DNA from: Bradyrhizobium sp. CCBAU 53421
GTDB taxonomy: Bacteria; Pseudomonadota; Alphaproteobacteria; Rhizobiales; Xanthobacteraceae
Assembly (NCBI RefSeq): GCF_015291625.1
Contig: NZ_CP030047.1
Coordinates: 3,658,001 to 3,722,000, forward strand
Reading direction: 5' to 3'
Length of the DNA: 64,000 nt
Under the pieces are notes generated by a model. That model saw nothing but the letters and a program-made list of their open reading frames with translations, had not been told where the DNA came from and ran no database searches. Shown piece after piece: positions 8,696-19,500 of this stretch. Each line of letters begins with the position of its first letter. The stretch's first letter is position 1. The translations under genes and the position numbers were made by a program.

Positions 8696-9505
8696 TCACC
8701 GCAAGGCCGAGTACAGGAGATGCATCCCGTTGAAGACCAGAAACAGCGCGAACAACGACGCCAGAGCGCGCGAAGGCAGCCAATGCGCAACCGCCACGCC
8801 AAGCCGGACTGTCAGCAGCGTTCCCGCAACGAGTGCCGCCAACGCGGGCAGATTGATGTAGCCGAGCATCCAGTGACCCAGCGGCACATTGCGACCCTCC
8901 CAGGCGTAGGTGAGGGCGCCGGCAAGACTGACAGGCAGTCCGATCGCAGCCGATGTACCGATCGCGAGTTTTGGCTCCATGCCGGCAGCCTTGAAATACG
9001 GGGTGAACAGCGTTCCACCCCCAATCCCCGCGAGAGCCGCAATGCCGCCGAAAGCTAGGCTAAACACCCTCAGTGAGGGCCCGCGCCTCGCCACCGTTTG
9101 CAGCGTGCTCAGCTTCGATACATCAGTCACCATCAAGGCCGCCGCAAACAGCTGGAAGCATGCCACGAATGTCAGCAGCGGAATGGCGGGGGCTTCGGCC
9201 GCGACGGCACTGCCGAGTGCGACGCCGACCATCACCCAAGGCGCGGCCCGTCGGATGGTATCGATAGAGGTGCTGCCGCGACAATAATGGCTGTACGCGC
9301 TTTGCGCCGCCGAAAACACGATCGCTGCCATCGACGTGCCGAGCGCCATTGCAACCGTGTGCTGCGGGCCTGCCCCCGTGGCCTTGAATGCGTACACCAG
9401 CACCGGCACCATGATCAGTCCACCGCCGATGCCGAACAATCCCGCAAAAAAACCTGCAGCGATCCCGCATAGCCCGAAGACCGCCAGGATTATCTCAAGT
9501 CGCAT
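8696..9505 (-). CDS. TauE/SafE family membrane transporter (sulfite/sulfonate type)
   Basis: A 269-residue protein with seven to eight helices. The duplicated family motif is clear: GFFAGLFGIGGGLIMVPVL near residue 20 and the second half GGIAALAGIGGGTLFTPYF near residue 150. TauE/SafE proteins move sulfite, sulfoacetate or other organic anions across the inner membrane. Start ATG 9505 is set by GAGAGGG just upstream; the 70 codons before it belong to another frame in use. It precedes the AEC gene in the same direction, which suggests a shared role in anion export. Confidence 0.9.
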   Translation of the reverse strand: MRLEIILAVFGLCGIAAGFFAGLFGIGGGLIMVPVLVYAFKATGAGPQHTVAMALGTSMAAIVFSAAQSAYSHYCRGSTSIDTIRRAAPWVMVGVALGSAVAAEAPAIPLLTFVACFQLFAAALMVTDVSKLSTLQTVARRGPSLRVFSLAFGGIAALAGIGGGTLFTPYFKAAGMEPKLAIGTSAAIGLPVSLAGALTYAWEGRNVPLGHWMLGYINLPALAALVAGTLLTVRLGVAVAHWLPSRALASLFALFLVFNGMHLLYSALR

Positions 9506-9731
9506 TTGGCCCTCTCTTGGCGGCGTGATGAGGAGCCCGCTCGGCCTTTGCAAGAAGCAGGCGCTTGATGCTACGCGCGAAGGTGCGGAGCTGAGTCCCG
9601 GCGTTGAGATGCCGCCGTGCTTTGAATGCGTTGGTGAACCAGACAGCGGCATCATCGGAGCGGCGGTGTTGCGCGTGCCGCCAGATCTCGGCCAAGTCAT
9701 CGCCGTGAATATCATTTCGATCGGGCAACAC
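9495..9731 (-). CDS. Small unknown protein (78 aa), GTG start
   Basis: From GTG 9731, preceded by AAGGA with good spacing, the frame reads MLPDRNDIHGDDLAEIWR, then HAQHRRSDDAAVWFTNAFK and a basic tail. A string of charged helices with a DLAEIWR-A-x-x-RR pattern resembles short rhizobial proteins of unknown role that I have seen near transporters, but I cannot name the family. Its last codons overlap the start of the TauE/SafE gene, so it would be the first gene of that operon. The lack of an ATG and the small size keep confidence moderate. Confidence 0.45.
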   Translation of the reverse strand: MLPDRNDIHGDDLAEIWRHAQHRRSDDAAVWFTNAFKARRHLNAGTQLRTFARSIKRLLLAKAERAPHHAAKRGPNAT

Positions 9732-9988
9732 GGCTGGGGTCCTTAAAACCGTCGGAGAGCGTCTAAAAATGCGTAGAAGAAGTACGAGTTGACTGCAAAA
9801 ACGGCCCCCAGCGAGACTTCCCGAGGCCTTACAAACCGCGTCCCGTATTCTTGAACGCCTCGAAATCGCGATCCGTCGCATCGAACTGAAAATGGATTTG
9901 TGGACTGTTGATGTTCAATTCCGGATGAGTGCATCGTCGGCGTCCGTCAGCAGCACTCTGCTGCCAGCCGGGCTTCGTACGGAACGTA

Positions 9989-10168
9989 CTATGGAAACAC
10001 TGTCATCGTTGCGAGATCGGTAGATATCGTTCCCGGCGACAGAGCGTCAAGGTAAACTATGATCATGAGCATGATCGCGAAGGCCACGTAGCCGAGCACG
10101 ATTGGTGCATCCTGGCGCGGGCCGTCACGTTGAGTTGTCGGGAACCTAACCTGCTGCGCGAGTGTCAT
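9989..10168 (-). CDS. Small single-helix membrane protein (59 aa)
   Basis: ATG 10168 is preceded by TTGGAGATTGGGCA, a good ribosome site. The product has a polar N-terminus, one transmembrane helix (VLGYVAFAIMLMIIVYL, residues 24-40) and a short tail. A signal anchor with no catalytic motif suggests a small inner-membrane peptide, perhaps an accessory subunit or stress protein. The coding frame is well composed and free of rare features. No partner gene can be assigned: the nearest gene on the strand starts 258 bp away. Confidence 0.6.
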   Translation of the reverse strand: MTLAQQVRFPTTQRDGPRQDAPIVLGYVAFAIMLMIIVYLDALSPGTISTDLATMTVFP

Positions 10169-10507
10169 TGCCCAATCTCCAATGTGATCCAGTGCAGTAG
10201 TTCAAATATATCCGGAGTCGAACAAGTGGATGTGACGTCGTTCACCCCGACGGAAAAAACGATCGAACTCTTCGTCAGTACTGCTCGATCTTAAGTTTGT
10301 TCATTGTTGATTCTGCGCCCGGAAGACCACGGCTGATTTCCGCGCAGCCATGTGAGTAATCATTTGCAACGGCCAGCCGTCACCCCTGGAATGTACACGC
10401 GGAGGAGGAAGGGACGGGTGACCTATGATCCCGTATTGAAATTGGGCAGCCCGGACGGGCAAGTGTCCTGAAAACGGGAGACAAATTCCAGGACGCAGCT
10501 GACGCAG
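10169..10507. other. Intergenic, no gene recognised
   Basis: Holds the upstream region of the 59-aa membrane peptide gene. A plus-strand GTG at 10420, after a GGAGGAGG-like run, opens only a 17-codon frame. Nothing more is supported. Confidence 0.4.
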
Positions 10508-10813
10508 CTAAAGCCATCCTCCATGCCTTCGTCTCATCTCGACAATTCGGTCAGCCGCTGACTGCCGGACTTCTTGGGTCAAGCCTATGTCGTCTCGCAA
10601 CCAAGGCCGTAGCGGATAGCTCTCGAATTTGCGACGCCCGGCCAGGGCTCGGCTGTGCAACCAAGCGACAATCGATCCGGCGAGCCCGCGGCTAATTCCT
10701 GTGTGAGGCTGATTCACGTGAGCGCCGGTCCTTGCGACCGCTAAACAGTCCTGGGATACCACGCCGTCTTCAGAGTCAGCGGCCCTTCGCGGCCTGCCAC
10801 CACCTTCCGTCAT
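10508..10813 (-). CDS. DUF1127-like small basic protein (101 aa)
   Basis: The C-terminal part fits DUF1127 (YjiS-like): an amphipathic basic helix (VAWLHSRALAGRRKFE) followed by the hallmark LRDDIGLT, where the family has L-x-D-I-G-L-(T/S). DUF1127 proteins are small Arg-rich proteins, some of which bind RNA or affect phosphate and carbon metabolism. ATG 10813 has GAGAGA upstream. The C-terminus is longer than usual, ending in a basic MRRRHGG-type tail. Isolated gene; no operon partner. Confidence 0.5.
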   Translation of the reverse strand: MTEGGGRPRRAADSEDGVVSQDCLAVARTGAHVNQPHTGISRGLAGSIVAWLHSRALAGRRKFESYPLRPWLRDDIGLTQEVRQSAADRIVEMRRRHGGWL

Positions 10814-12337
10814 CAATGTCTCTCAATCATCCTGATGCGCGAACTCGCCATGCGGAATCAGCGTTCACGAGGATGCTGAACTTAACGAACGTTCTGATCT
10901 CGTTTTTTGCAATGACGGACGCTTCGACACATGAATCCTGCGTTCGGCCGCTCTTCTCCGGCGGATCTTGCGCACGCCAGGGTACCAGTCCGCAGGATAC
11001 AACTATCGTTCTTTCGATCCGAAACGTCGCTCTTCTCGAGCTGCTCGATGCATCGGGTGAAGTCGTGGGCCCGGCGAGCTCGACCGGCACCCCCGCCATT
11101 CACGTTCTGAAATCGGGTAAGCCATGAGGATCTCCATTGCCGAAGATCATTGGATATCCCTCTCTGCGTGAGTGTGCCGCTGGAAGCGTTGGCAAAGCGT
11201 CGCAATGGCTACGAATACGGTTGGTCGCGATATGCGTGTCTTCTTGATCTTCCAGATGAAAACGTCCGCCGCGTCGACCTCAAATCGAATGCCGGCAAGT
11301 CGCCAATGTTTTCTTTCGCGAAGGCCCCGGCGGGTCTTGAATAGGGCCGTTCTAGGGCCATCGTCAACGTGAAGACCGTCAATCGCCTCAACGAAGAGGC
11401 GGTTGCGCCAATAGACGGAGGCCGCCCTTCGTTCCGCTCCACTCCAAGGCGGTTAACGCGCGCCGGTGCTGTCCCTACTCCGCTGTAGGGCTTGAAATAG
11501 AAAGGAATCGCCATGAGCCGCTTGCAACATCAGGAAGCGAGGCCAGAGCGGCTCTCTGGACCAAGATTGGGCGCAGAATGATGCAGCGGAACAACGGTGC
11601 CACGAGGCCTTGGCCATCTGGTTCGCTGCCAACTTTGCATGTGGTGTGCGGTCGGCGACATGGAAAAGTTCGTCGGCACCGGAGGGAGCCGCTGCATCAA
11701 AGCTCAGGTCGCTCGCGGCGAGTGGATTCATCCGCCAACGATGCAACTCAACTTGTTATGCAGTCGCTTCGCTGGGCTGCGTGTCTATCCGACGCAGAGT
11801 GCATGCTCGCTTCGAACGCGGTCCTCGCGCTTCCCGCGATCGTCTGGAATCTGGTTCTTGCGAACGCGCCAAGCCACACGCGATTGTTATCTGACTTACA
11901 ACTTGTCAGCGTATGCTCTCCGTGACAATATGACGCGGTCAGGAGCAGAGGTTGGGGGAGCTTGGTTCAAATATTGACACTTTTGAAATGATCTGCGCCG
12001 GGGCGGGACTTCTCAAGAATATTCATATTCTCTCCTTCACATCGCTGATGTTGATGCGAGTCGCTTGCGGGCCGGTTATCGGCATCGCTGCGGCCAGCAA
12101 GCGAGTTTAATATGAAATTCTCGCATGAGCGTTCAATGGCCGCAGCTTCGTGCCGCGAACCATAGGCTGTAGTTGTGACGCTGTTGTAAGGGGCTATGAC
12201 CCGGCAGCCCACCCCTTCGGCAGGCAATCGAAGGACATTCGTAGAACCCGGTTGTCCGGCGTGGCTGCTCTTCCTGCTCGATCTTTCGTCGCTTCGGAAG
12301 AAGTCGCCGCAGCAGCTGGATGGAAAGGTGAGGCGTC
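10814..12337. other. 1.5-kb region without a convincing gene; two tiny ORFs with good ribosome sites
   Basis: Composition is irregular and ORFs on both strands are short. Two starts stand out: plus-strand ATG 11513 after GAAAGGAATCGCC (22 codons) and minus-strand ATG 12026 after GAAGGAGAGAAT (19 codons, ending 11967). They could be leader peptides or the surviving starts of genes cut by rearrangement. The right-hand end holds the promoter region of the RCC1 gene. Confidence 0.4.
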
Positions 12338-13519
12338 TTGATTAGTCTTTTCAAAATCTGCAGCGGTGCTGAGTTCGCAATACAGGCACCTTCTGTGCGA
12401 TGGATCTTTCGCGTGCTTGTTGCTGTGCTGGCCCCGATACTCTTCGCATCCGCGTCGACGCGTGCGGGTTCGGCCGAGACTGGAGAGGTCCGTGCGACGG
12501 CTGTTGCCGCCGGAGGCTGGGTGATACTCCGGAATGACGGATCGGTAATTTCCTTCCGTGACGCCAACAATCTGGACCAGCCCGTGCTGGTGGAAGGGCT
12601 TCACGATATCATCGCGATTTCGGGAGCAAATCCTGGTTGGGCCCTACGAAAGGACGGAAGGGTCTTTTCATGGGAATATCGCTGTACTGTTGCAGAACAA
12701 CCGATCTGCGATATCGCGCCTGCTGTGGAAATTGCCGGAGTCCAGGACGCCATCTCGATTTCGAAAGTAGCCAGTTATGGTCTGATTTTGCTCAGAGATG
12801 GATCGGTATGGGGACTAGGCGAAGATCTGGACGGTCAAATTACTGGTCGTCACTCGCCCAATCCCAGCGAACATAAGACCTTCAAGAGCCCGATCAAGCT
12901 GCTCCTCCCGGAGCCCATCGCTTCCATTTCAGCCGGACAGTTTCACTCAGTTGCGATTGATCGCAAGGGTCAGGTCTGGAGCTGGGGAGGCGTCAACCAT
13001 CGATCTGTGTTGGGGGTTGGCGAATCCACGCAGGCTGCGGATGGGTCGAGTTTAACAAGAATCTCCAATATGCCTCCTGCCGTCGCCGTTTGGGCTGGTG
13101 TTCAAACTTATGTGTCGGACATCAACGGGGGAATCTGGAGTTGGGGCGAGATCAACCTATCAACCAAAAGCGGGAGAGCGCGCTTTGGAACACAAAATCC
13201 CTCTCTTGTTTCCGGTTTGAAAGACATAAGCAAAGCTAGCATCTCGACGTTCTATGACGCTTTTTTGGATACGAAGGGGCGCATCTCGATAATTGGCGTT
13301 GCTCCGGGTTCAACAATTTATGCGGCGAGTGATCAAAGAAACGGAACCTATGTTCGAGAGCCAACTCAGATTGAGGGCTTCGGTAGAATGCTGGATGTCT
13401 CAGGTGGGCTCGACGGATTAACGGTGATCGATGCGGCGGGCGAGGTGCTCCGCTTCTCTGCAAGCTCGAGAAATGGTCCGGCTTATCAACGCATCAATAT
13501 CGAGATTAGGAAGCATTGA
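12338..13519 (+). CDS. Exported RCC1-repeat protein
   Basis: A 393-residue protein with an N-terminal export signal (basic start, then FRVLVAVLAPILFASASTRA, cleavage likely near residue 45) and a body of RCC1-type beta-propeller blades. Repeating units read G-x-x-x-x-L-x-x-DG-x-V-x-x-W-G: VILRNDGSVISF, WALRKDGRVFSWE, LILLRDGSVWGLGE, VAIDRKGQVWSWGG and VSDINGGIWSWGE. RCC1 propellers bind proteins or act as scaffolds. A TTG at 12338 after AGGTGAGG is the best-placed start; a GTG at 12395 is an alternative nearer the signal peptide. Its stop is 8 bp before the giant gene, so the two are surely co-transcribed, and a role in that protein's export or cell-surface binding is a reasonable inference. 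Confidence 0.8.
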   Translation: MISLFKICSGAEFAIQAPSVRWIFRVLVAVLAPILFASASTRAGSAETGEVRATAVAAGGWVILRNDGSVISFRDANNLDQPVLVEGLHDIIAISGANPGWALRKDGRVFSWEYRCTVAEQPICDIAPAVEIAGVQDAISISKVASYGLILLRDGSVWGLGEDLDGQITGRHSPNPSEHKTFKSPIKLLLPEPIASISAGQFHSVAIDRKGQVWSWGGVNHRSVLGVGESTQAADGSSLTRISNMPPAVAVWAGVQTYVSDINGGIWSWGEINLSTKSGRARFGTQNPSLVSGLKDISKASISTFYDAFLDTKGRISIIGVAPGSTIYAASDQRNGTYVREPTQIEGFGRMLDVSGGLDGLTVIDAAGEVLRFSASSRNGPAYQRINIEIRKH

Positions 13520-13527
13520 GGACAACT

Positions 13528-16500
13528 ATGGCCGACGCAAACATATTGAGCGCAGCGCAATCCCAGTTTGGCGGTGGAAATTACGTGTATCTGTCCCCGC
13601 ACGGGAATGGGACAGTCTATGTCAACGCCGCAAGCGGATATGGCCTTGGTATTGATTGCTCCAATCTGGTTCAGCAATCGCTCCAAGCGGCGGGCTATGA
13701 CATCAAGTATCTGGCCACGTCTCAAATTATGACATCTCCCGGCACACTAAATCCGCCCGCTGCACCTTACTACTCGACGGTCAATCTCTCGGATCTCCAG
13801 ACCGGAGATATCTTAATGTTCAAGGGGCACATGGGCATCGTCCAAGACTATGACCCCGACACTGGAGTAGGCCATTTCTTCGGTTCACAGACCTCAACCG
13901 GTCCTGCCGTCGCATCATTTTCCACGAATGGTACGACGGTGGACCCCTCAACCGGACGGCCGATTTACTGGGGAAATGGTGTACAAGTTCTCGGAGCAAT
14001 CGAACCGAAGACTCCGAGCAATAATGTTCAAGGCGGAGATGTAGGAACTCAACCCGGTGGGCCGATCGGGTCGACACCATATTTCTCTCAAACGCTCGCC
14101 GCTGATCAGGTGTTGGGCATGCCTGCGTCAAATACCGCGGCTAACGTACTATCATCGGAAGTCGCGAACGGCCTTACTGATTCCAGCGGGCGATGGACTG
14201 CACCAGTTCCCTATCTTGATCAGTCGGTCGCGGCACAACAGCTGTCGCTAAATGAACTCCCGCCCTCCCTTTCGCCGACGGCACTCACCGACGACTTCCA
14301 GCAAAGCGCCCTGCGCGCGACGGATGTCAGCTTTTTGGAAAGCACGGTGAACCCGCCCTCCGCAAATGGTATCGATGGATCAAGCGCCGGCTCAGTGACG
14401 CTAGAGTCTGGCACGTCACCGGTCGCAGCTGACTTCAATGCTCTGGGCCAGAATTGGTCAGCCGATACTTCGGCGATGACTTATGGGATCAATCTTGCTC
14501 TGCCAGCTTCTCCAATACTGGCGACGGAGACGAATACGCAGTTGCTCTCCAATATCGGAGCGCGAGGGCTCGACAACCTAAGCACGACCCAGTCTTCAAA
14601 CGCCACAACGCAAACCGCTGTAACAACAACCACTGCAAACGACTACGTCAGTCAGGATTTTAATGCCCTCCAGGAGTCCGTGAGCGTCACAACTGCGTCC
14701 AGCGATACTGGAAGTGTGGGCAGTCAGTCTGGCAGCACCGTCAGCGATGTTATCAATACATACAGCAACGCTTCGTTCAGTTACGGCGGCTTCGGTGATG
14801 ATTTCAGCTTCGGCCCCGTTGTCCTTGACCTTTCAGGCAAGGGCGTCAACATCACCCAGCTATCGTCGTCGAACATGTTCTTCGACGTAACGGGAAGCGG
14901 GATTGAGAACCAGACGGCATGGGCCGGTGCTGGTAGCGGCGTTCTGTTCTACGATCCGACAGGCGCTGGGCAACTCACGCAGGCGAACCAGGTTATCTTT
15001 ACGGATTGGGATCCGAGTGCCACGAGCGACATGCAGGCGCTGCTCGATGTGTTCGATACCAATCACGACGGCTCGTTGGATTCGGGCGATACGAACTTCG
15101 GCAAGTTCTTTGTGACAGTGACGAACGCTGATGGCACGCAGTCCGTGCAATCACTGGCAAGCCTGGGTATCACCTCGATCAACCTGAACGCAGATGCGTC
15201 CAGCGTCTCCCTCCCCGACGGTTCCGCTATCACCGGTGAGACCACGTACACGACGAGCAGCGGTACCACGCGGGCGGCTGCGACAGTGTCTCTTGCTGCC
15301 GACACCAGCGGCTATGTCGTCACCACGACAACGACCAGCAACGCCGATGGATCGACAACAATCGACAATAGCGCCAGCAATACCGACGGCAGCCTTGATC
15401 ATCAGCGCATTCTCAATACGTTGATTTCGTCGAGCACGAGCAGCGGGGTCACGACAACGGCCACGGACAAGGTGTTGACAACCGTCAACAACGGCGGCGT
15501 GGTGGTAACGCTCCAAGTCGACAATACAGTCGCATCGACCAACGGCGTAACGACTGAAACCGTGACCAACTACTCGGCGGGCACGATTACGTCCACCGGC
15601 GAGTTGACCGGCGCCGGCACGTCCGGCTCCGAAAAGCTGAACTCGACCACCACGACGACGACGGTAACCTCGGGCGGCACCACCGTCACGATCTTGCGGG
15701 ATCAATTGGGCGGCGGCTGGACGACCCAGCAGGAGGTCGATTCCACGACCAGCACTGGGGGACCCGCATCCTACGTCGTGTCCAACCTTAATCCCGACGG
15801 TTCGGTGAGCGACGTCACCTCGACGTCCGTCACCAACGGCGGATTCACTCGCACGGTCACCGACCTGATCGACGGCAATAGCGCTCTCTCAACCACCACC
15901 GTCGATTCGACTGTTGTCGGCTCCGGCGGCACCCGTACTGAAACCATCGTCGCCTCCGCCGGCACGACCGTCACGAGTTCCGTCCAGATCGTGACGGTCA
16001 CGACGTCCAACACAGTGACCCGTACCACGGCGAGTGATCTCACTGACGGTGTCACACTCGATCGAACAAGCGTCGCGCAAACCGTGACGAGTTCCAGTGG
16101 TTCGACGATAACCCAGAGCGACAGTAGTGCGAATGGCGCTTTGCTCGATCAGACGATTACGACGGAGACGCCACAAAGCAGCGGCGGGCTCGTTACCTCT
16201 GCTACTTCGTCGATCCTTGACAATGGCGCCTTCGTGGTCAGTGGCACAGAGATCACGACAATTTCTAACGCCGGTCCGACGCAAACGACGACCGTCGTCA
16301 ATAAGAGCGCCGATGGCACCCTGCAGTCCGAGAGCATTACGTCGACGGCACTCGGCAGCGCCGCCAAAACGGTCACCACTTATGCCACGGGTGACGGAAA
16401 AGTCTCTCAGTATGAAGCGGTAACCGTCAGCGGTGGGACGACCACGGATACTTTGGAGAGTCTGAACGGCGACGGCTCAATGAACACTGAGGCCGTTACG

Positions 16501-19500
16501 ATAACGACCAGTGGTGGATTGGCCAAAACCAGCGAGAGCGACAACACGGGTCTGACCAGCGGCTCCGCTGCATTATTCGACCACATCACGACCGACAACA
16601 CCGTAACGTCGGGCGGAACGTCCACAGAGACAATTACGGGCTACGGTGCTTCGACCAGCTACAAGATCGACGAGAAGCAGATCGTCGTCACGTCGGGTGG
16701 ACTCGAGACCATCGTCCTGAGCGCCTTCACCAGCAATTCACTTGCTGGTTCTGGAACATGGGACCGGGTTACGACCGATCTGATCACGATCAACAATGGC
16801 GGCAGTGTCACGGAAACGACGACTACCACCGATGGCGCGGGCCACATCCTCCAAACGGTTCAGAAGAATTCTTCTGCAAACCGACAAAACACCACGACCA
16901 CAACGACGCTCGGTACGACCGGTCTGGTCAAGCAGGTTGAGACCGTCACGATTGAGAGCAACGGCACTGTTCAGGACCAGACCGTCAGCTTTGACCAACA
17001 AGGGGATGTGCTCGGAGCGACAGTTACGACCACAACGGCTGATGGGCTCACCAGGACTGTCCAGCACGACGTTCAAGGACAGACGGCGACGGCTTACTCA
17101 TCGAGTGGCCTGTCATTCGATGTCCAGACCACGGACACAACGGTGATCAACGGCGACGGCAGCCGAGCGGAGACCGTCAACAAGACCTCACGGAACGGGA
17201 CGCTGCTGGCGACGACCACGACTTCTTCCAGCGCCAATGGTCTTTCGATTACGACCAATGCCAATCCCTACGCGACTGCTCACTACGCAACGAAAACGAC
17301 GAACACGACGACGCTGAATGCGGATGGGAGCTCGACGGTCACTGCTGCTGAATATAATTACAATCAAGGGTTGATTGAGTCGTCGCAGACTGTCACGAGC
17401 GCGGGCGGCTTGGCTACGACGGTCAATCACGACCTGAATGGCGACGGCGTGATCGATCAAGCGACCACAGACGTCAAGACGATCAATGCCGACGGTAGCC
17501 GCACCGAGACGGTAACAGATTACACGGGAAGCGCAGGCGGCGTTGTTCGGGACGTAACGACCACCCAGTCCGGAATCATCGTCGCGGGAGCCGGTTTGGA
17601 AACGGTGGTTACGCGCCAGTCGAACGGATCAGTGTCGACCTACCAAGTCGAGACGATACTGCCTAACGCCCATGGCGTCATCTCAGATACCACCAATTAT
17701 TATTCCAGTTTGGGCGGACCACTTCTGCTGAGTACCACGGTGACCTCCAGCGCAAACGGTCTCAGCAAGACCAAGGCAACCGCGGTCAACGGCGATACGA
17801 CGACGGATTTCCAGACAAACGATACAATCGTCCTCAATGCGGATGGTAGCCAGACCGAGACCGTGATCACTGCCAACAGGAACGGCTTGATTGACGAGAG
17901 GGTCACCACCACTTCGGCGAACGGTCTTTCGAAGACGACGCAAGTGGATGCCAACGGTGCTCCGATCAATCTGGTTGGTCCGGCAAGCCCCGTCTTCAAT
18001 CTCGTGACCACGGACAACACCGTGCTGAATGCGAGCGACGGAAGTCACACCGAAACGGTGACGGATACGAATACGAATGGCACGGTCTTCGAGCAGACCG
18101 TTACAACGACCAGCGCCGATCAGCAATCAGTCGTTACCAATCGCTATCTCAACGAGACCGGCGCAATTTCTGGTCTCGACCAAGTCGAGACAACTCAAAC
18201 CCAGGCCGACGGTTCGACGATCGACGTGACATCAAGTTACGGTCCCACCGCCGCGTTGGTTGGCTCCGTTGTCAAGACGTCCAGCGGCAATGGACTCATT
18301 GGAACGACGACTTTCCGGAACGGTGTCGGAGCGACAGTCGACATCCAAAGCAATACGACGACCTACGACGCCAATGGCGACGGCGGCACGCTCAACGATC
18401 TTGAAGATGCAGATGCTGTCAATAGCACGACCACTCTGACAAGTTCCGTCGAGACCCAAACCTCTGGCAATGGCCAAGCGAAGACAACCATCATCGCGCT
18501 GACGGGCGCACTATCATCCAGCATCTCGTCGAATATAGTGGCTGTCGCGAACGCCAGCACGGCCATTTCTGACGCCGGAGTGACGACGCAAACGACGGCC
18601 GATGTCATTGAGGGGGTGACTACCGATACGATAACAACCGTGACATCGGCAAATCGCCTGTCGCAAACGACATCGACTATATTGGCAGGCGATCTCAGTG
18701 CCTTCATCGTTCAGCAGAGCACGACGGCGCTTGATGGGTCGCAGTCCCGGATAACTTCCTACTATGATCCGGCAGCGACATCCCTTCTGTTGGAGCAGAC
18801 GGCCATCAATATCAGCTATGATGGGCGTACGACCACGACGACGCGGCAAACCGCTTATGACCAGCTGAACCAGTCGATCATCAACGACACCAGCAATGAT
18901 CCTGGCGATACCGGCACCTACACGCCGACCTTCAGCACAGCCTACAACGTCGAGACAGATACTTATGTCGAAAATGCCGACGGCTCGACGACGGAAACCC
19001 TGAGCGGGACGGGCTCGTTCGGAGCACCGGCCTTCCAGCAGGTCGAGACCGTTGCGACGAACGCCGATGCGAGCAAAACCACGACAGTTCAGGACTATGA
19101 CGGGGTGGGCGTGCTCGGCCGACAGGCTGCTGCGGAGATCTCGGCAAACGGATTGGTTCAGGGCTTTGCTTTCAGTACCACGGGGCAAGATTCGGCGGCC
19201 AATTTGAAGCTAGCCGCCGCGGAGCTCGTTAATGGCACGGCGGTGCTGCCCGCATTGGTTGGCGGCGACATCATTGGGGTTGATTCCACGACTCTGAACG
19301 CAGATGGCAGCAAGACCGAGCTCATCGAGACTGGGTATGGCAATAGCCTGGGCAACTTGCGCTCGAAAACCGTGATCACAACGAGCGCCAACGGCCTCGT
19401 CACGACAACGGACGTCGACAATGACGGCAACGGCATTTACGAGCAGATCGATACGACGACCAAGGCGCCCGACGGTTCTTCGGTGTCTGTTTACGACTAT

